Shown one piece after another: positions 1-6,126 of a stretch of 7,694 nt of DNA (position 1 is its first letter; each line of letters opens with the position of its first letter). This DNA comes from Opitutia bacterium (GTDB lineage: Bacteria > Verrucomicrobiota > Verrucomicrobiia > Opitutales > Coraliomargaritaceae). The position numbers were made by a program, and so were the translations under genes. The notes under the pieces are model-generated. The model was not told the origin of the DNA. It searched no databases and saw only the letters and a program-made list of their open reading frames with translations. Location of the stretch: positions 1-7,694 of the forward strand of contig JABJQI010000022.1 in NCBI GenBank assembly GCA_018663485.1. The letters run 5' to 3'.

Positions 1-86
1 GCGTCCCGCAACGCATCCTGTGCAAAAATGTCTGAGTGCAGTGCAATCGAGTGCGGTGCGGGCACCCAAGGGCATAATAAACGCAT
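1..86 (-). CDS. Possible 5' end of an unidentified gene, cut by the left edge
   Basis: An ATG at 86-84 on the minus strand opens a frame that stays open to the window edge, 28 codons beginning MRLLCPWVPAPHS. It starts 9 bases after the stop of the sugar kinase gene on the same strand, the spacing expected of a following operon gene. No family can be recognised from so short a piece and there is no Shine-Dalgarno sequence, though most genes here lack one. A second minus-strand ATG at 75-73 also stays open in another frame, so the open frame alone is weak evidence. The stretch contains a 15-bp direct repeat (GAGTGCRGTGC at 34-44 and 49-59). Confidence 0.25.
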   Translation of the reverse strand, partial: MRLLCPWVPAPHSIALHSDIFAQDALRD

Positions 87-95
87 ATGCGCTAC

Positions 96-989
96 CTACT
101 GGCAAAGCGCGTCAACGGCTTTGCGTGTTGGCAGTGAGCTGCGGGCGCCGGCTTTGAGGCAAGTGAGTGCACCAGAGGCGCAGGCACGGCGCATATTCTG
201 CTTGGTTTTGAGCCCTTCGGCGATCCCGAGCGCAAATGCGCCGTGAAAGGCATCACCGGCTCCGGTGGTATCGACCGCTTCAATGTCAAATGCGGGGGTA
301 TGGTGTTGGCCGTATTTGTCTTGCCAATACACGCCGTCCGCTCCCCAAGTGCAGGCGATCAGCGGGGCTGCGCCATCAAGGGCCGCCAGAGCGGTGCGTG
401 GATCGTCTTCGCCACTGTAGTGTTTGGCGAATTTCGCGGAGGTAATCAGGTAATCGACCTTGTTGTAAAGTAGTTGGGTGCCGTCGTTGATGGAACCTGC
501 GTCCAATATCGAAGGAATGCCGAGCGCTCTGGCCTCTTCGACGAGTGTTAGGGATAGCAGTGGCTGGTGGCCGTCGATCAATAGCACCTTGGCGGGAAAT
601 TTTGCGAGCGAGATCGTGTCTTCCGCTGCGATCGCAGAAGGGGCACGATAGTCGATGATCGAGCGCTCACCGTTGGGCTTGATCGTGACTGCTGCGACGG
701 GTGTGGGTGCATCGCCGCGATGTAGGGCGTCGGCATGCACGCCATGGTTGGCGAACTCGCGCAGGTGCGCGTCGCCAAAGGCATCGTTGCCTAAGTAGCC
801 GCTAAAGCGTGCTGAGCCGCCGAGCCGTGCGATGGTAACTGCAGCATTGGCCGCGGGGCCGCCGCCACAGGTGTGCATGTTGGTGGCGCGCAGTTTTTCA
901 TCCGCTGTCGGGTGGTGCGCTGCGTTAAAGTTAATATCCACACACGCATAGCCTACGCAAAGAACGTCGACTGGAGTGGGGGAGGACAT
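96..989 (-). CDS. PfkB-family carbohydrate kinase (ribokinase superfamily)
   Basis: This 297-residue protein should transfer phosphate from ATP to a sugar or sugar-phosphate hydroxyl in the cytoplasm. The sequence shows both PfkB signatures: a glycine-rich CGGGPAANAA near residues 41-50, where the substrate-binding region lies, and DTTGAGDAFHGAFA near 240-253, containing the anion-hole GAGD with the expected catalytic base Asp246. A ribokinase-type N-terminal strand (VLCVGYACVDIN) precedes them, and the length is normal for the family. The style of the first signature, the NGERSIIDY segment near 106-114 and the C-terminal ACASGALTC resemble the branch containing E. coli YihV (sulfofructose kinase), but the substrate cannot be assigned. 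It lies 84 bases downstream of cysJ on the same strand and may be co-transcribed with it. The start at 989 (MSSPTPVDV) lies just before the first beta strand; no Shine-Dalgarno sequence precedes it. Confidence 0.92.
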   Translation of the reverse strand: MSSPTPVDVLCVGYACVDINFNAAHHPTADEKLRATNMHTCGGGPAANAAVTIARLGGSARFSGYLGNDAFGDAHLREFANHGVHADALHRGDAPTPVAAVTIKPNGERSIIDYRAPSAIAAEDTISLAKFPAKVLLIDGHQPLLSLTLVEEARALGIPSILDAGSINDGTQLLYNKVDYLITSAKFAKHYSGEDDPRTALAALDGAAPLIACTWGADGVYWQDKYGQHHTPAFDIEAVDTTGAGDAFHGAFALGIAEGLKTKQNMRRACASGALTCLKAGARSSLPTRKAVDALCQ

Positions 990-1002
990 TTGATCAGGAG
1001 CT

Positions 1003-1070
1003 AGAAGTTGGAAGTCAGGAGTTAGAAGTCCGATCTGAGGCTTCTTTCTGGCTACTACCTTCTAACTTCT
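1003..1070. repeat. Small tandem and inverted repeat in the cysJ-kinase spacer
   Basis: GTTRGAAGTC occurs at 1007-1016 and 1021-1030, a 14-base period. A reverse-complement copy follows: AGAAGTTGGAAG at 1003-1014 pairs with CTTCTAACTTCT at 1059-1070 (12 pairs, one G-T). The 3' arm can also pair with the second copy, so two alternative hairpins exist. On the transcript running from cysJ to the kinase no U-run follows the stem, so it is not a standard intrinsic terminator. It could attenuate or protect the mRNA, or be a copy of a small dispersed repeat. Confidence 0.5.
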
Positions 1071-1073
1071 TTT

Positions 1074-2870
1074 TTAATACACGTCGCGCAGGTAGCGTTT
1101 GTCGGCTTTGAGCTGCTTGACGTAATCGACGGCGGCTTCTTCGCTGAGGCCTCCTTGTTGGGCGATTACATCGTGCAGGGCTTTATCGACATCATGGGCC
1201 ATACGGGTGGCATCACCACAAACGCAGAAAGAGGCGCCTTGTTCGAGCCATGCATACAGCTCCTTGGCGTTTTCACGCATGCGGTCCTGCACATAAACTT
1301 TCTCGGCTTGGTCGCGGGAGAAGGCTACGTCGAGCTTGGTGAGCACACCGTCGCTCAAATAGCTTTGCCATTCGGTCTGATAAAGGAAGTCGGTCAAATA
1401 ATGTTGATCGCCGAAGATGAGCCAGTTCTTGCCCTTGGCTTCGGTGGCTTGACGCTCTTCGATGAATGCGCGGAACGGGGCGATACCAGTTCCAGGGCCG
1501 ACCATGATGAGTGGCGCGTCTGGATTAGCCGGAACCTTGAAATGTTTGTTCGCTGTGACGAAGATGTCGACTGTACTGCCTTCTTCGATGCGGTCAGCGA
1601 GAAAGCTGGAGCAGACTCCCTTGCGCTCACGACCATTGCTATCGTAGCGGACGACCCCGACAGTCAAGTGAACTTCGCCGGGGTGTGCCTTGAGGCTCGA
1701 TGCGATCGAATAGAGACGTGGCGGTAATTTCCGCATCGTGCTTGCGAGCTGGTTCGCGGTGATCTCGTTCGCGGGGAAGTCGATTAGCACATCAATTATT
1801 TCGCGACCGTGAATGTAGTCATTCAGTTTTGCCTTGTTGGCTGGATCGATCAATTCAGCGAGTTGATCGTTGAGCGCAATTTCGTTGTAGCGCTTGAGCA
1901 CTGGCAAAGAAATCGCTGTCGCGTCGAGCTTGCGGGTGAGGGCGTCGCTGAGTGTACATTCACCGTCTTTAAGTGTGACTGTGGCGCTGCCGTCGAGCTT
2001 GGTTGCTGTCAGGATCGCATCGACCACGTCTTGCGCGTTGTGAGGAATCACCGCGAGCGCGTCGCCCGCCTCATATTCGAGGCCGGAACCCTCGAGACTA
2101 AATTCTAGATGGATTGTTTCCTTGGCAGAGCCTGCGCCATTGAGCATCACGCGTTCGGTGAGCTCAGAAGGAAAAGGATTTTTGCGCGAGTATTTGACGG
2201 TAGCAGTCGCCGGTACTGCTGCGGCACTGGCTGGTGCGGCTGCTGGGGCGGCGAGGGCTGAAAGAGCGGCGATAGCGCCGGTGCTCCATGCCGCGTAGTC
2301 ATCGTCAAAATCGACATCGCAGTCCTTGCGCTCGAATACACGCTGTGCACCTAGGGCTTCGAGGCGGGCGTCAATATCGATGCCCATTTTGCAGAAATGC
2401 TCATAGCTGGTATCGCCGAGACCGAGTACCGAGAAACGAGTGCCTTCGAGTCTCGGAGCCTTGTCGCTCATCAATGTTTGGATGAAATCGATCGAATTCT
2501 CGGGAGGATCGCCTTCGCCCCAAGTGCTGACGAGCACGAGTAGGTTTTCGATGCCCTTGAGCTTCGCTGGTTTGATGTCGCTCATGCTGACAGCCTTCGC
2601 TTTGAAGCCTGCCTTTGCCGCGGTTTTTACAGTTTGATCTGCGAGGCTTTCGGCGTTGCCCGACTCAGAGCCGAACAGAACAGTTAATGTCGGCGCTGTC
2701 GCAGGTACAACTGCCGCGGCGCCACCTTTACCAACACGGAGGCCACTGATAAAGCCTTCCATCCAAATCAATTGGTCGGGTTGAAGATTCGGCAAGAATC
2801 CGTTGAGCCATTGCACCTGGTCGGGTGTGAAGGGTGCTGTGTTTGGTAGGGAAGCGTCAGAGTTGCTCAT
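1074..2870 (-). CDS. cysJ: NADPH-sulfite reductase flavoprotein subunit (alpha)
   Basis: CysJ carries electrons from NADPH through FAD and FMN to the hemoprotein CysI, which reduces sulfite to sulfide for cysteine synthesis. From the ATG at 2870 the protein has 598 residues, against about 599 in E. coli. Domains in order: N-terminal segment (1-60); flavodoxin domain (about 62-205) with FMN loops FGSESGNAES at 66-75, STWGEGDPP near 115-123 and LGLGDTSYEHFC at 149-160; an Ala/Pro-rich linker (205-224); FAD domain with RLYSIASS at 385-392 and GVCSSFLA at 418-425; NADPH domain with GPGTGIAPFRAF at 458-469, FSRD at 517-520 and CGDATRMAHDV near 551-561; and the C-terminal aromatic Tyr598 of the ferredoxin-reductase family. 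The frame continues upstream to a TTG at 2972, but the extra 34 residues have no family counterpart. It is divergent from cysI, not in the common cysJI order. Confidence 0.96.
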   Translation of the reverse strand: MSNSDASLPNTAPFTPDQVQWLNGFLPNLQPDQLIWMEGFISGLRVGKGGAAAVVPATAPTLTVLFGSESGNAESLADQTVKTAAKAGFKAKAVSMSDIKPAKLKGIENLLVLVSTWGEGDPPENSIDFIQTLMSDKAPRLEGTRFSVLGLGDTSYEHFCKMGIDIDARLEALGAQRVFERKDCDVDFDDDYAAWSTGAIAALSALAAPAAAPASAAAVPATATVKYSRKNPFPSELTERVMLNGAGSAKETIHLEFSLEGSGLEYEAGDALAVIPHNAQDVVDAILTATKLDGSATVTLKDGECTLSDALTRKLDATAISLPVLKRYNEIALNDQLAELIDPANKAKLNDYIHGREIIDVLIDFPANEITANQLASTMRKLPPRLYSIASSLKAHPGEVHLTVGVVRYDSNGRERKGVCSSFLADRIEEGSTVDIFVTANKHFKVPANPDAPLIMVGPGTGIAPFRAFIEERQATEAKGKNWLIFGDQHYLTDFLYQTEWQSYLSDGVLTKLDVAFSRDQAEKVYVQDRMRENAKELYAWLEQGASFCVCGDATRMAHDVDKALHDVIAQQGGLSEEAAVDYVKQLKADKRYLRDVY

Positions 2871-2902
2871 GATAGTTCGCGGTTTGAAAAGTGTGGAATG
2901 AA

Positions 2903-2936
2903 AGCATTGTACGGCTGAAATGCTAGCACGAATTCG
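2903..2936. promoter_or_regulatory. Operator-like palindromes between cysJ and cysI
   Basis: Two perfect 8-bp palindromes abut: TGCTAGCA at 2921-2928 and CGAATTCG at 2929-2936. A further inverted pair, AGCATT at 2903-2908 and AATGCT at 2919-2924, lies just to the left with a 10-base spacer. A -10-like TACAAT reads on the minus strand at 2911-2906, about 36 bases before the cysJ ATG, without a convincing -35. A site here could bind a regulator of sulfur assimilation controlling both genes, but no known operator consensus is recognisable. The palindromes are seen directly; the role is inferred. Confidence 0.3.
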
Positions 2937-3032
2937 GGCTGTTGATTCTTTTCTTAGGTTTATGAGTGACAAACTAAAGAAAGGAGCTAGGGTTAGTGCA
3001 AGTTTTATCTGCGCATCCAGTAATCTTCGATA

Positions 3033-3061
3033 TTTACAAGGGTCCGCTTAATGCATTTATT
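3033..3061 (+). promoter_or_regulatory. Possible cysI promoter
   Basis: TTTACA at 3033-3038 (5 of 6 to the sigma-70 -35 consensus) is followed after 17 bases by TTTATT at 3056-3061 (4 of 6 to the -10). Transcription would begin near 3068, only about six bases before the ATG at 3074, giving an almost leaderless mRNA. This suits the missing Shine-Dalgarno sequence but remains a weak match. Confidence 0.25.
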
Positions 3062-3073
3062 CCGACTTCTATT

Positions 3074-4828
3074 ATGATTTCCGACAGTCAAACACCGCAG
3101 AAACTGCACAAAAACGAAGGCATCAAAGATAGCAGCGACTATCTACGTGGCACCATCCTGGAAGGGCTTGCCGATGTCTCCACTGGTTCGATCGCAGCCG
3201 ATGACCAGCAGTTGACTAAATTTCACGGTCTCTATCAGCAAGACGACCGCGATGTACGTAGCGCGCGGCGTAAGCACAAGCTCGACAAGGCCTACTCATT
3301 CTTGTCCCGGATCTGCTTGCCAGGTGGTATCTGCACGGCTGAGCAGTGGATCCTGATGGATGAGCTGGCTAACTATTGCGCGTTCAACACCTTGAAACTG
3401 ACGACACGTCAGGCCTTTCAGTTGCACGGTATCCTCAAGGGTAACCTCAAGGAGGTCATTAGCCGTTGTAATGACGTGGCGATGACGACACTTGCAGCCT
3501 GTGGTGATGTGAATCGCAATGTGATGTGTAATCCCAACCCCTTTGCTTCCGAAGTGCATACTCAGGTGCAACAAATCACTGACGAGATTGACGCGCACCT
3601 CAAGCCGCAGACACCTGCGTTTTCTGAAATGTGGCTGGATGGTAAGCCACTCAAACTGACTGTTCCGCAAGCCGCGGAGCGTTCTCTGGACTGTGGTGGC
3701 AGCGATGTGGAGCCACTGTATGGTAAGACCTACCTGCCGCGTAAATTCAAGATCGCGGTGGCGGTTCCGCCTTACAACGACGTTGATATTTTTGCGAACT
3801 GCCTCGGCTTCATAGCAATCCTCGAAAATGACAAGCTCGCTGGTTTCAATGTGACTGTCGGTGGTGGCATGGGTATGACCCATGGCAATGAGCAGACCTT
3901 CCCGCGCTTGGCTGATGTCATGGCATTTTGCACCCCAGAGCAAGCAGTCGCAGTCGCAGAGAAAATCGTCACCATTCAACGCGACCATGGCAAACGCGAA
4001 GCACGCACCAACGCGCGTTTCAAATACACTGTCGAACGTTTCGGGGTAGACTGGATCCGCAACGAGCTCGAGTCACGACTCGGTTACAAGCTCGAAGATG
4101 CGCGCGATTATAAATTCACCAGCACGGGCGATCGCTACGGATGGTGCGAAGGCACTAACGGCAAATGGAATCTCGGCCTGTTCATCGAAGGTGGTCGTAT
4201 CGTTGATACTGACGGTAGCCCACTGAAGACCGGTATGCTCGAAATCGCTAAAGTGCACACGGGGGACTTCCGACTCACTGGTAATCAGAACGTGCTGATC
4301 GGCAATGTCGATGCCGCTGACAAGGGCAAGATCGACGCCCTCGTTGAGCAATACAAGCTTGATGCCTACAAGACTGCATCCGGCATGCGTCGCAGCCAGA
4401 TCGCTTGTGTATCGCTGCCAACTTGCGGACTCGCACTTGCTGAGTCTGAGCGCTATCTGCCGACTCTAGTCACCGACCTCGAGGTGATTCTCGAGGAAGC
4501 CGGGCTCAGAGAGGACGAGATCGTGATTCGCTCAACAGGTTGCCCGAATGGCTGTGGCCGTCCGTATCTTGGTGAGATCGGCTTGGTTGGTAAAGTTCCC
4601 GGTAAGTATAACCTGTATCTCGGTGCTGGCTTCGATGGCGAACGCTTGAACAAGCTCTACCGCACCTCGATCACGCACGAGCAAATCATCGAAGAGCTAC
4701 GTCCGCTACTTCTGGCTTACGCCAAGGAGCGCAACGAGGGCGAACGCTTCGGCGATTTCGTGATTCGTAAGGACTACGTGAAAGCAACCACTGCGGGTAA
4801 TAACTTCCACGCGAACGTAGCAGGGTAG
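3074..4828 (+). CDS. cysI: Sulfite reductase hemoprotein subunit (beta)
   Basis: CysI holds siroheme coupled to a 4Fe-4S cluster and performs the six-electron reduction of sulfite to sulfide with electrons from CysJ. From ATG 3074 it has 584 residues (E. coli: 570). The cluster ligands are clear: Cys445 and Cys451 in CVSLPTCGLALAESERYLP, and Cys490 and Cys494 in GCPNGCGRP, with the same spacing (6, 39, 4) as E. coli Cys434/440/479/483. Other family blocks are YLRGTI near the N-terminus, FHGLYQQDDRD, RICLPGG, TTRQAFQLHG and GGGMGMTHG. The two-fold ferredoxin-like/siroheme repeat appears complete. The frame extends to a GTG at 2996, preceded by AAGGAG at 2981-2986, but those 26 extra residues are not family-like. 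The ATG at 3074 fits the family N-terminus and has the CTATTATG context seen at other starts here. An intrinsic terminator follows at once, so cysI is probably monocistronic. Confidence 0.96.
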   Translation: MISDSQTPQKLHKNEGIKDSSDYLRGTILEGLADVSTGSIAADDQQLTKFHGLYQQDDRDVRSARRKHKLDKAYSFLSRICLPGGICTAEQWILMDELANYCAFNTLKLTTRQAFQLHGILKGNLKEVISRCNDVAMTTLAACGDVNRNVMCNPNPFASEVHTQVQQITDEIDAHLKPQTPAFSEMWLDGKPLKLTVPQAAERSLDCGGSDVEPLYGKTYLPRKFKIAVAVPPYNDVDIFANCLGFIAILENDKLAGFNVTVGGGMGMTHGNEQTFPRLADVMAFCTPEQAVAVAEKIVTIQRDHGKREARTNARFKYTVERFGVDWIRNELESRLGYKLEDARDYKFTSTGDRYGWCEGTNGKWNLGLFIEGGRIVDTDGSPLKTGMLEIAKVHTGDFRLTGNQNVLIGNVDAADKGKIDALVEQYKLDAYKTASGMRRSQIACVSLPTCGLALAESERYLPTLVTDLEVILEEAGLREDEIVIRSTGCPNGCGRPYLGEIGLVGKVPGKYNLYLGAGFDGERLNKLYRTSITHEQIIEELRPLLLAYAKERNEGERFGDFVIRKDYVKATTAGNNFHANVAG

Positions 4829-4854
4829 TTCGAGACGAACTCGCACTAATTTTT

Positions 4855-4889
4855 ATCAGCCAATGTTCACATGAGCATTGGCTGATTTT
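4855..4889 (+). terminator. Intrinsic terminator of cysI
   Basis: ATCAGCCAATG at 4855-4865 pairs perfectly with CATTGGCTGAT at 4876-4886. The inner bases extend the stem to about 14 pairs around an ACAT loop. A run of four T (4886-4889) follows. It begins 26 bases after the cysI stop and separates cysI from the methyltransferase gene. Confidence 0.85.
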
Positions 4890-4923
4890 GTATACTCTGT
4901 TTGAGATTGATCGTTAATTCAGT

Positions 4924-4942
4924 GGAAACGAGGAGCGTTTCC
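4924..4942 (+). other. Hairpin presenting AGGAG in its loop upstream of the methyltransferase gene
   Basis: GGAAACG (4924-4930) and CGTTTCC (4936-4942) form a perfect 7-bp stem whose 5-base loop is AGGAG. The ATG at 4960 lies 24 bases beyond the loop, too far for ordinary Shine-Dalgarno pairing unless the intervening RNA folds. A CCCTCC at 4941-4946 could pair with the loop in an alternative fold. A role in translation control is speculative. Confidence 0.3.
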
Positions 4943-4959
4943 CTCCAGAAATCCTTTTT

Positions 4960-5607
4960 ATGTCCTATTGCAGCATCGCTCGATTTTATAAACTGATTGA
5001 ATCAGTGACGATCGGAGGTTCGTTGCTAGATGCACGGCTTGCCCACCTACAGCACCTAGCCGAAGGGCCTGCGATTCAGCACGCACTCTTAGTCGGTGAG
5101 GGCAATGGTTCCTTTCTACTGCCGTTCGTTGAGCAGTTTCCAAATACACTGATTACTGTGCTCGATGAAAGCGCTGCGATGTTGCGGGTGGCACGAACTA
5201 GGCTCGAAGCCGCAGGCATCGACACCGATCGCATTGCTTTTCAGCAGGCGGATATGACCACTGAGAAGTTGCCCGAAGGTCGCTACGATTTGATCGTTAC
5301 GCTGTTTTTTTTCGATAATTTCGATGCCGCCACCGTTCGGCGGGTCGTGTCAGTCCTTGAGCGGGCCAGCACACCGGCCGCCCAATGGTTGCTCTCGGAC
5401 TTTCAGATTCCCGCCAGTGGTTGGCGACGACTCCGCGCCCGCATCTGGCTCACCATCTTGTATGCCTTTTTTCGCTGCGTGGCAAAGATCACCGCCCGTA
5501 CTGTGACACCCGCTGAGGCGATCCTAGCCGCAACCAGTTTCAAGCAGATCGCTCGTCGAACCTTCAGTGCCGAAATGCTCTACAGCACGCTGTATGAGCG
5601 GGCGTGA
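4960..5607 (+). CDS. Class I SAM-dependent methyltransferase
   Basis: The 215-residue product has a Rossmann-type methyltransferase core. Motif I is ALLVGEGNGSFL (residues 42-53), a GxGxG-like AdoMet-binding loop. An acidic residue ends strand 2 (VLDES, Asp69) and should contact the ribose hydroxyls. QQADMT (95-100) supplies the acidic residue near the adenine. YDLIVTLFFFDNF (109-121) is the motif IV strand. The C-terminal part is rich in Trp, Arg and hydrophobic residues (GWRRLRARIWLTILYAFF, about 154-171) and may bind a lipophilic substrate or a membrane surface, though no clear transmembrane helix is present. The acceptor substrate cannot be told. The gene stands alone after the cysI terminator. 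The ATG has no Shine-Dalgarno sequence at normal distance. A 44-codon ORF overlaps its stop. Confidence 0.88.
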   Translation: MSYCSIARFYKLIESVTIGGSLLDARLAHLQHLAEGPAIQHALLVGEGNGSFLLPFVEQFPNTLITVLDESAAMLRVARTRLEAAGIDTDRIAFQQADMTTEKLPEGRYDLIVTLFFFDNFDAATVRRVVSVLERASTPAAQWLLSDFQIPASGWRRLRARIWLTILYAFFRCVAKITARTVTPAEAILAATSFKQIARRTFSAEMLYSTLYERA

Positions 5608-5728
5608 TCTGGATATTGGCATTGATATGAGGCCAGGCACTGCGGATGTTTGTAGCGAATGGATTGATGCCAATACGATTGCTTCATTCGATTCCGAGCC
5701 TTTGTGCATGTATTTTGTCATAGAGTGA
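5594..5728 (+). CDS. Possible 44-residue ORF overlapping the methyltransferase stop
   Basis: An ATG inside the last codons of the methyltransferase gene opens a frame overlapping it by 14 bases and running to a TGA at 5726-5728, in the arrangement of translationally coupled genes. The product starts MSGRDLDIGIDMRPG and ends LCMYFVIE. It is acidic and not of the low-complexity kind expected from noise, but matches no family I know. Its stop is the first three bases of the REP-like hairpin. The same DNA holds a 13-bp inverted repeat (5614-5626 with 5663-5675, two G-T pairs), so the region may instead be a structured 3'-UTR. Start and reality are uncertain. Confidence 0.3.
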   Translation: MSGRDLDIGIDMRPGTADVCSEWIDANTIASFDSEPLCMYFVIE

Positions 5729-5774
5729 GGGCGATCCGCCCTCATTGTTTGTGGATGTGGGCGGGTCGCCCACA
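5726..5774. repeat. REP-like pair of GGGCG/CGCCC hairpins
   Basis: Two perfect palindromic hairpins sit 11 bases apart. Hairpin 1 at 5726-5744 has arms TGAGGGCG and CGCCCTCA around ATC. Hairpin 2 at 5756-5774 has arms TGTGGGCG and CGCCCACA around GGT. Both share the GGGCG-3 nt-CGCCC core with compensating changes in the outer pairs (A-T versus T-A), as in dispersed REP/BIME-type repeats. The pair lies between convergent genes, a typical REP place. No T-run follows on either strand, so these are not standard terminators. Copies elsewhere in the genome would confirm the class. Confidence 0.6.
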
Positions 5775-5921
5775 CGCCTTTAACTGTTCATTGTAACGAA
5801 GCGGGTCGTTTTTATCCGCAGAGATATAACTGGTTTTCCAGTAATTGACGAAGTGTCTAAAAAAACGATAAATAGCTGGAACTTCTTCACCGTAGCGGAT
5901 ACTAAACAGGGAGTCATGCAT
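5742..5921 (-). CDS. Possible 59-residue hypothetical protein ending in the REP-like repeat
   Basis: The minus-strand ATG at 5921-5919 opens a 59-codon frame ending with TGA at 5744-5742. Residues 1-48 look like genuine protein: rich in aromatic and charged residues (SIRYGEEVPAIYRFF, FVNYWKTSYISADKND), with ordinary codons. The last ten or so residues (CGRPAHIHKQ) are encoded by the REP-like hairpin, suggesting the repeat extended or replaced the original 3' end. A second ATG at 5937 in another frame gives MKKPCNA and then stops at 5914. One fewer base near 5920 would join it to the long frame, so this may be a frameshifted gene or relic. I recognise no family. There is no Shine-Dalgarno sequence. 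Confidence 0.42.
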   Translation of the reverse strand: MHDSLFSIRYGEEVPAIYRFFRHFVNYWKTSYISADKNDPLRYNEQLKACGRPAHIHKQ

Positions 5922-5934
5922 TGCATGGCTTTTT
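5912..5934 (+). terminator. Possible plus-strand intrinsic terminator
   Basis: AGTCATGC (5912-5919) pairs with GCATGGCT (5923-5930) through eight pairs with one G-T around an ATT loop, and five T (5930-5934) follow. It could stop read-through from the methyltransferase about 300 bases upstream. It also covers the start codon of the minus-strand 59-codon ORF, so on that strand it would be a start-codon hairpin instead. Confidence 0.35.
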
Positions 5935-5964
5935 CATATGTTAGTTAGGGGTAACTAGTAAGGT

Positions 5965-6005
5965 AAAAAACAAACTCCCCACCTCTCTTCGGAGGGGTGG
6001 GGTTT
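5965..6005 (-). terminator. UUCG-capped hairpin, probable terminator
   Basis: CCCCACCTCTC at 5977-5987 pairs with GGGGTGGGG and flanking bases at 5992-6002, 11 pairs with one G-T, closed on the plus strand by a C(TTCG)G tetraloop. On the minus strand the stem is followed by AGTTTG and six T (5970-5965), suiting termination of the small basic protein gene about 125 bases upstream. On the plus strand only TTTCATTT follows, but the tetraloop is stable in that RNA, so it may work in both directions. Confidence 0.6.
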
Positions 6006-6126
6006 CATTTGTCTGGGCTGCGGGTCTGGCTGGGAAACGCTTTATTGTGTGCGATTTTAAAGATAACGGCATGACGCTTTCCGAGTTTGATGCTGTCCGA
6101 TGTTCCGAGTGGGCACGGACCTATTA

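Noticed and set aside
82..91. 10-bp palindrome CGCATATGCG after the kinase gene as a terminator
   Set aside because: Fold-back would leave almost no loop and only a weak T-rich stretch follows; it probably overlaps the start of the next gene.
1155..1727. Long plus-strand ORF of 190 codons inside cysJ
   Set aside because: It is exactly antisense to conserved FAD/NADPH domains of CysJ; a codon-bias shadow.
3296..3988. Long minus-strand ORF of 230 codons inside cysI
   Set aside because: Antisense shadow of the conserved siroheme-reductase coding sequence, with no recognisable domain.
5524..5775. Minus-strand 83-codon ORF across the methyltransferase end and the repeat
   Set aside because: About a third of it is antisense to the conserved methyltransferase C-terminus, and its N-terminus is just the repeat read in another frame.
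5845..5873. Plus-strand promoter-like TTGACG with 16-17 base spacer to GATAAA/ATAAAT, suggesting a short RNA ending at the 5934 T-run
   Set aside because: It lies wholly within the minus-strand 59-codon ORF, whose protein-like reading better explains the sequence. Kept only as a remote alternative.
5942..6077. Minus-strand 43-45 codon frame from the ATG near 6077, containing TPPLRREVGSLFF
   Set aside because: Its distinctive residues are simply translation of the UUCG terminator hairpin and its U-tract, a common source of false ORFs.
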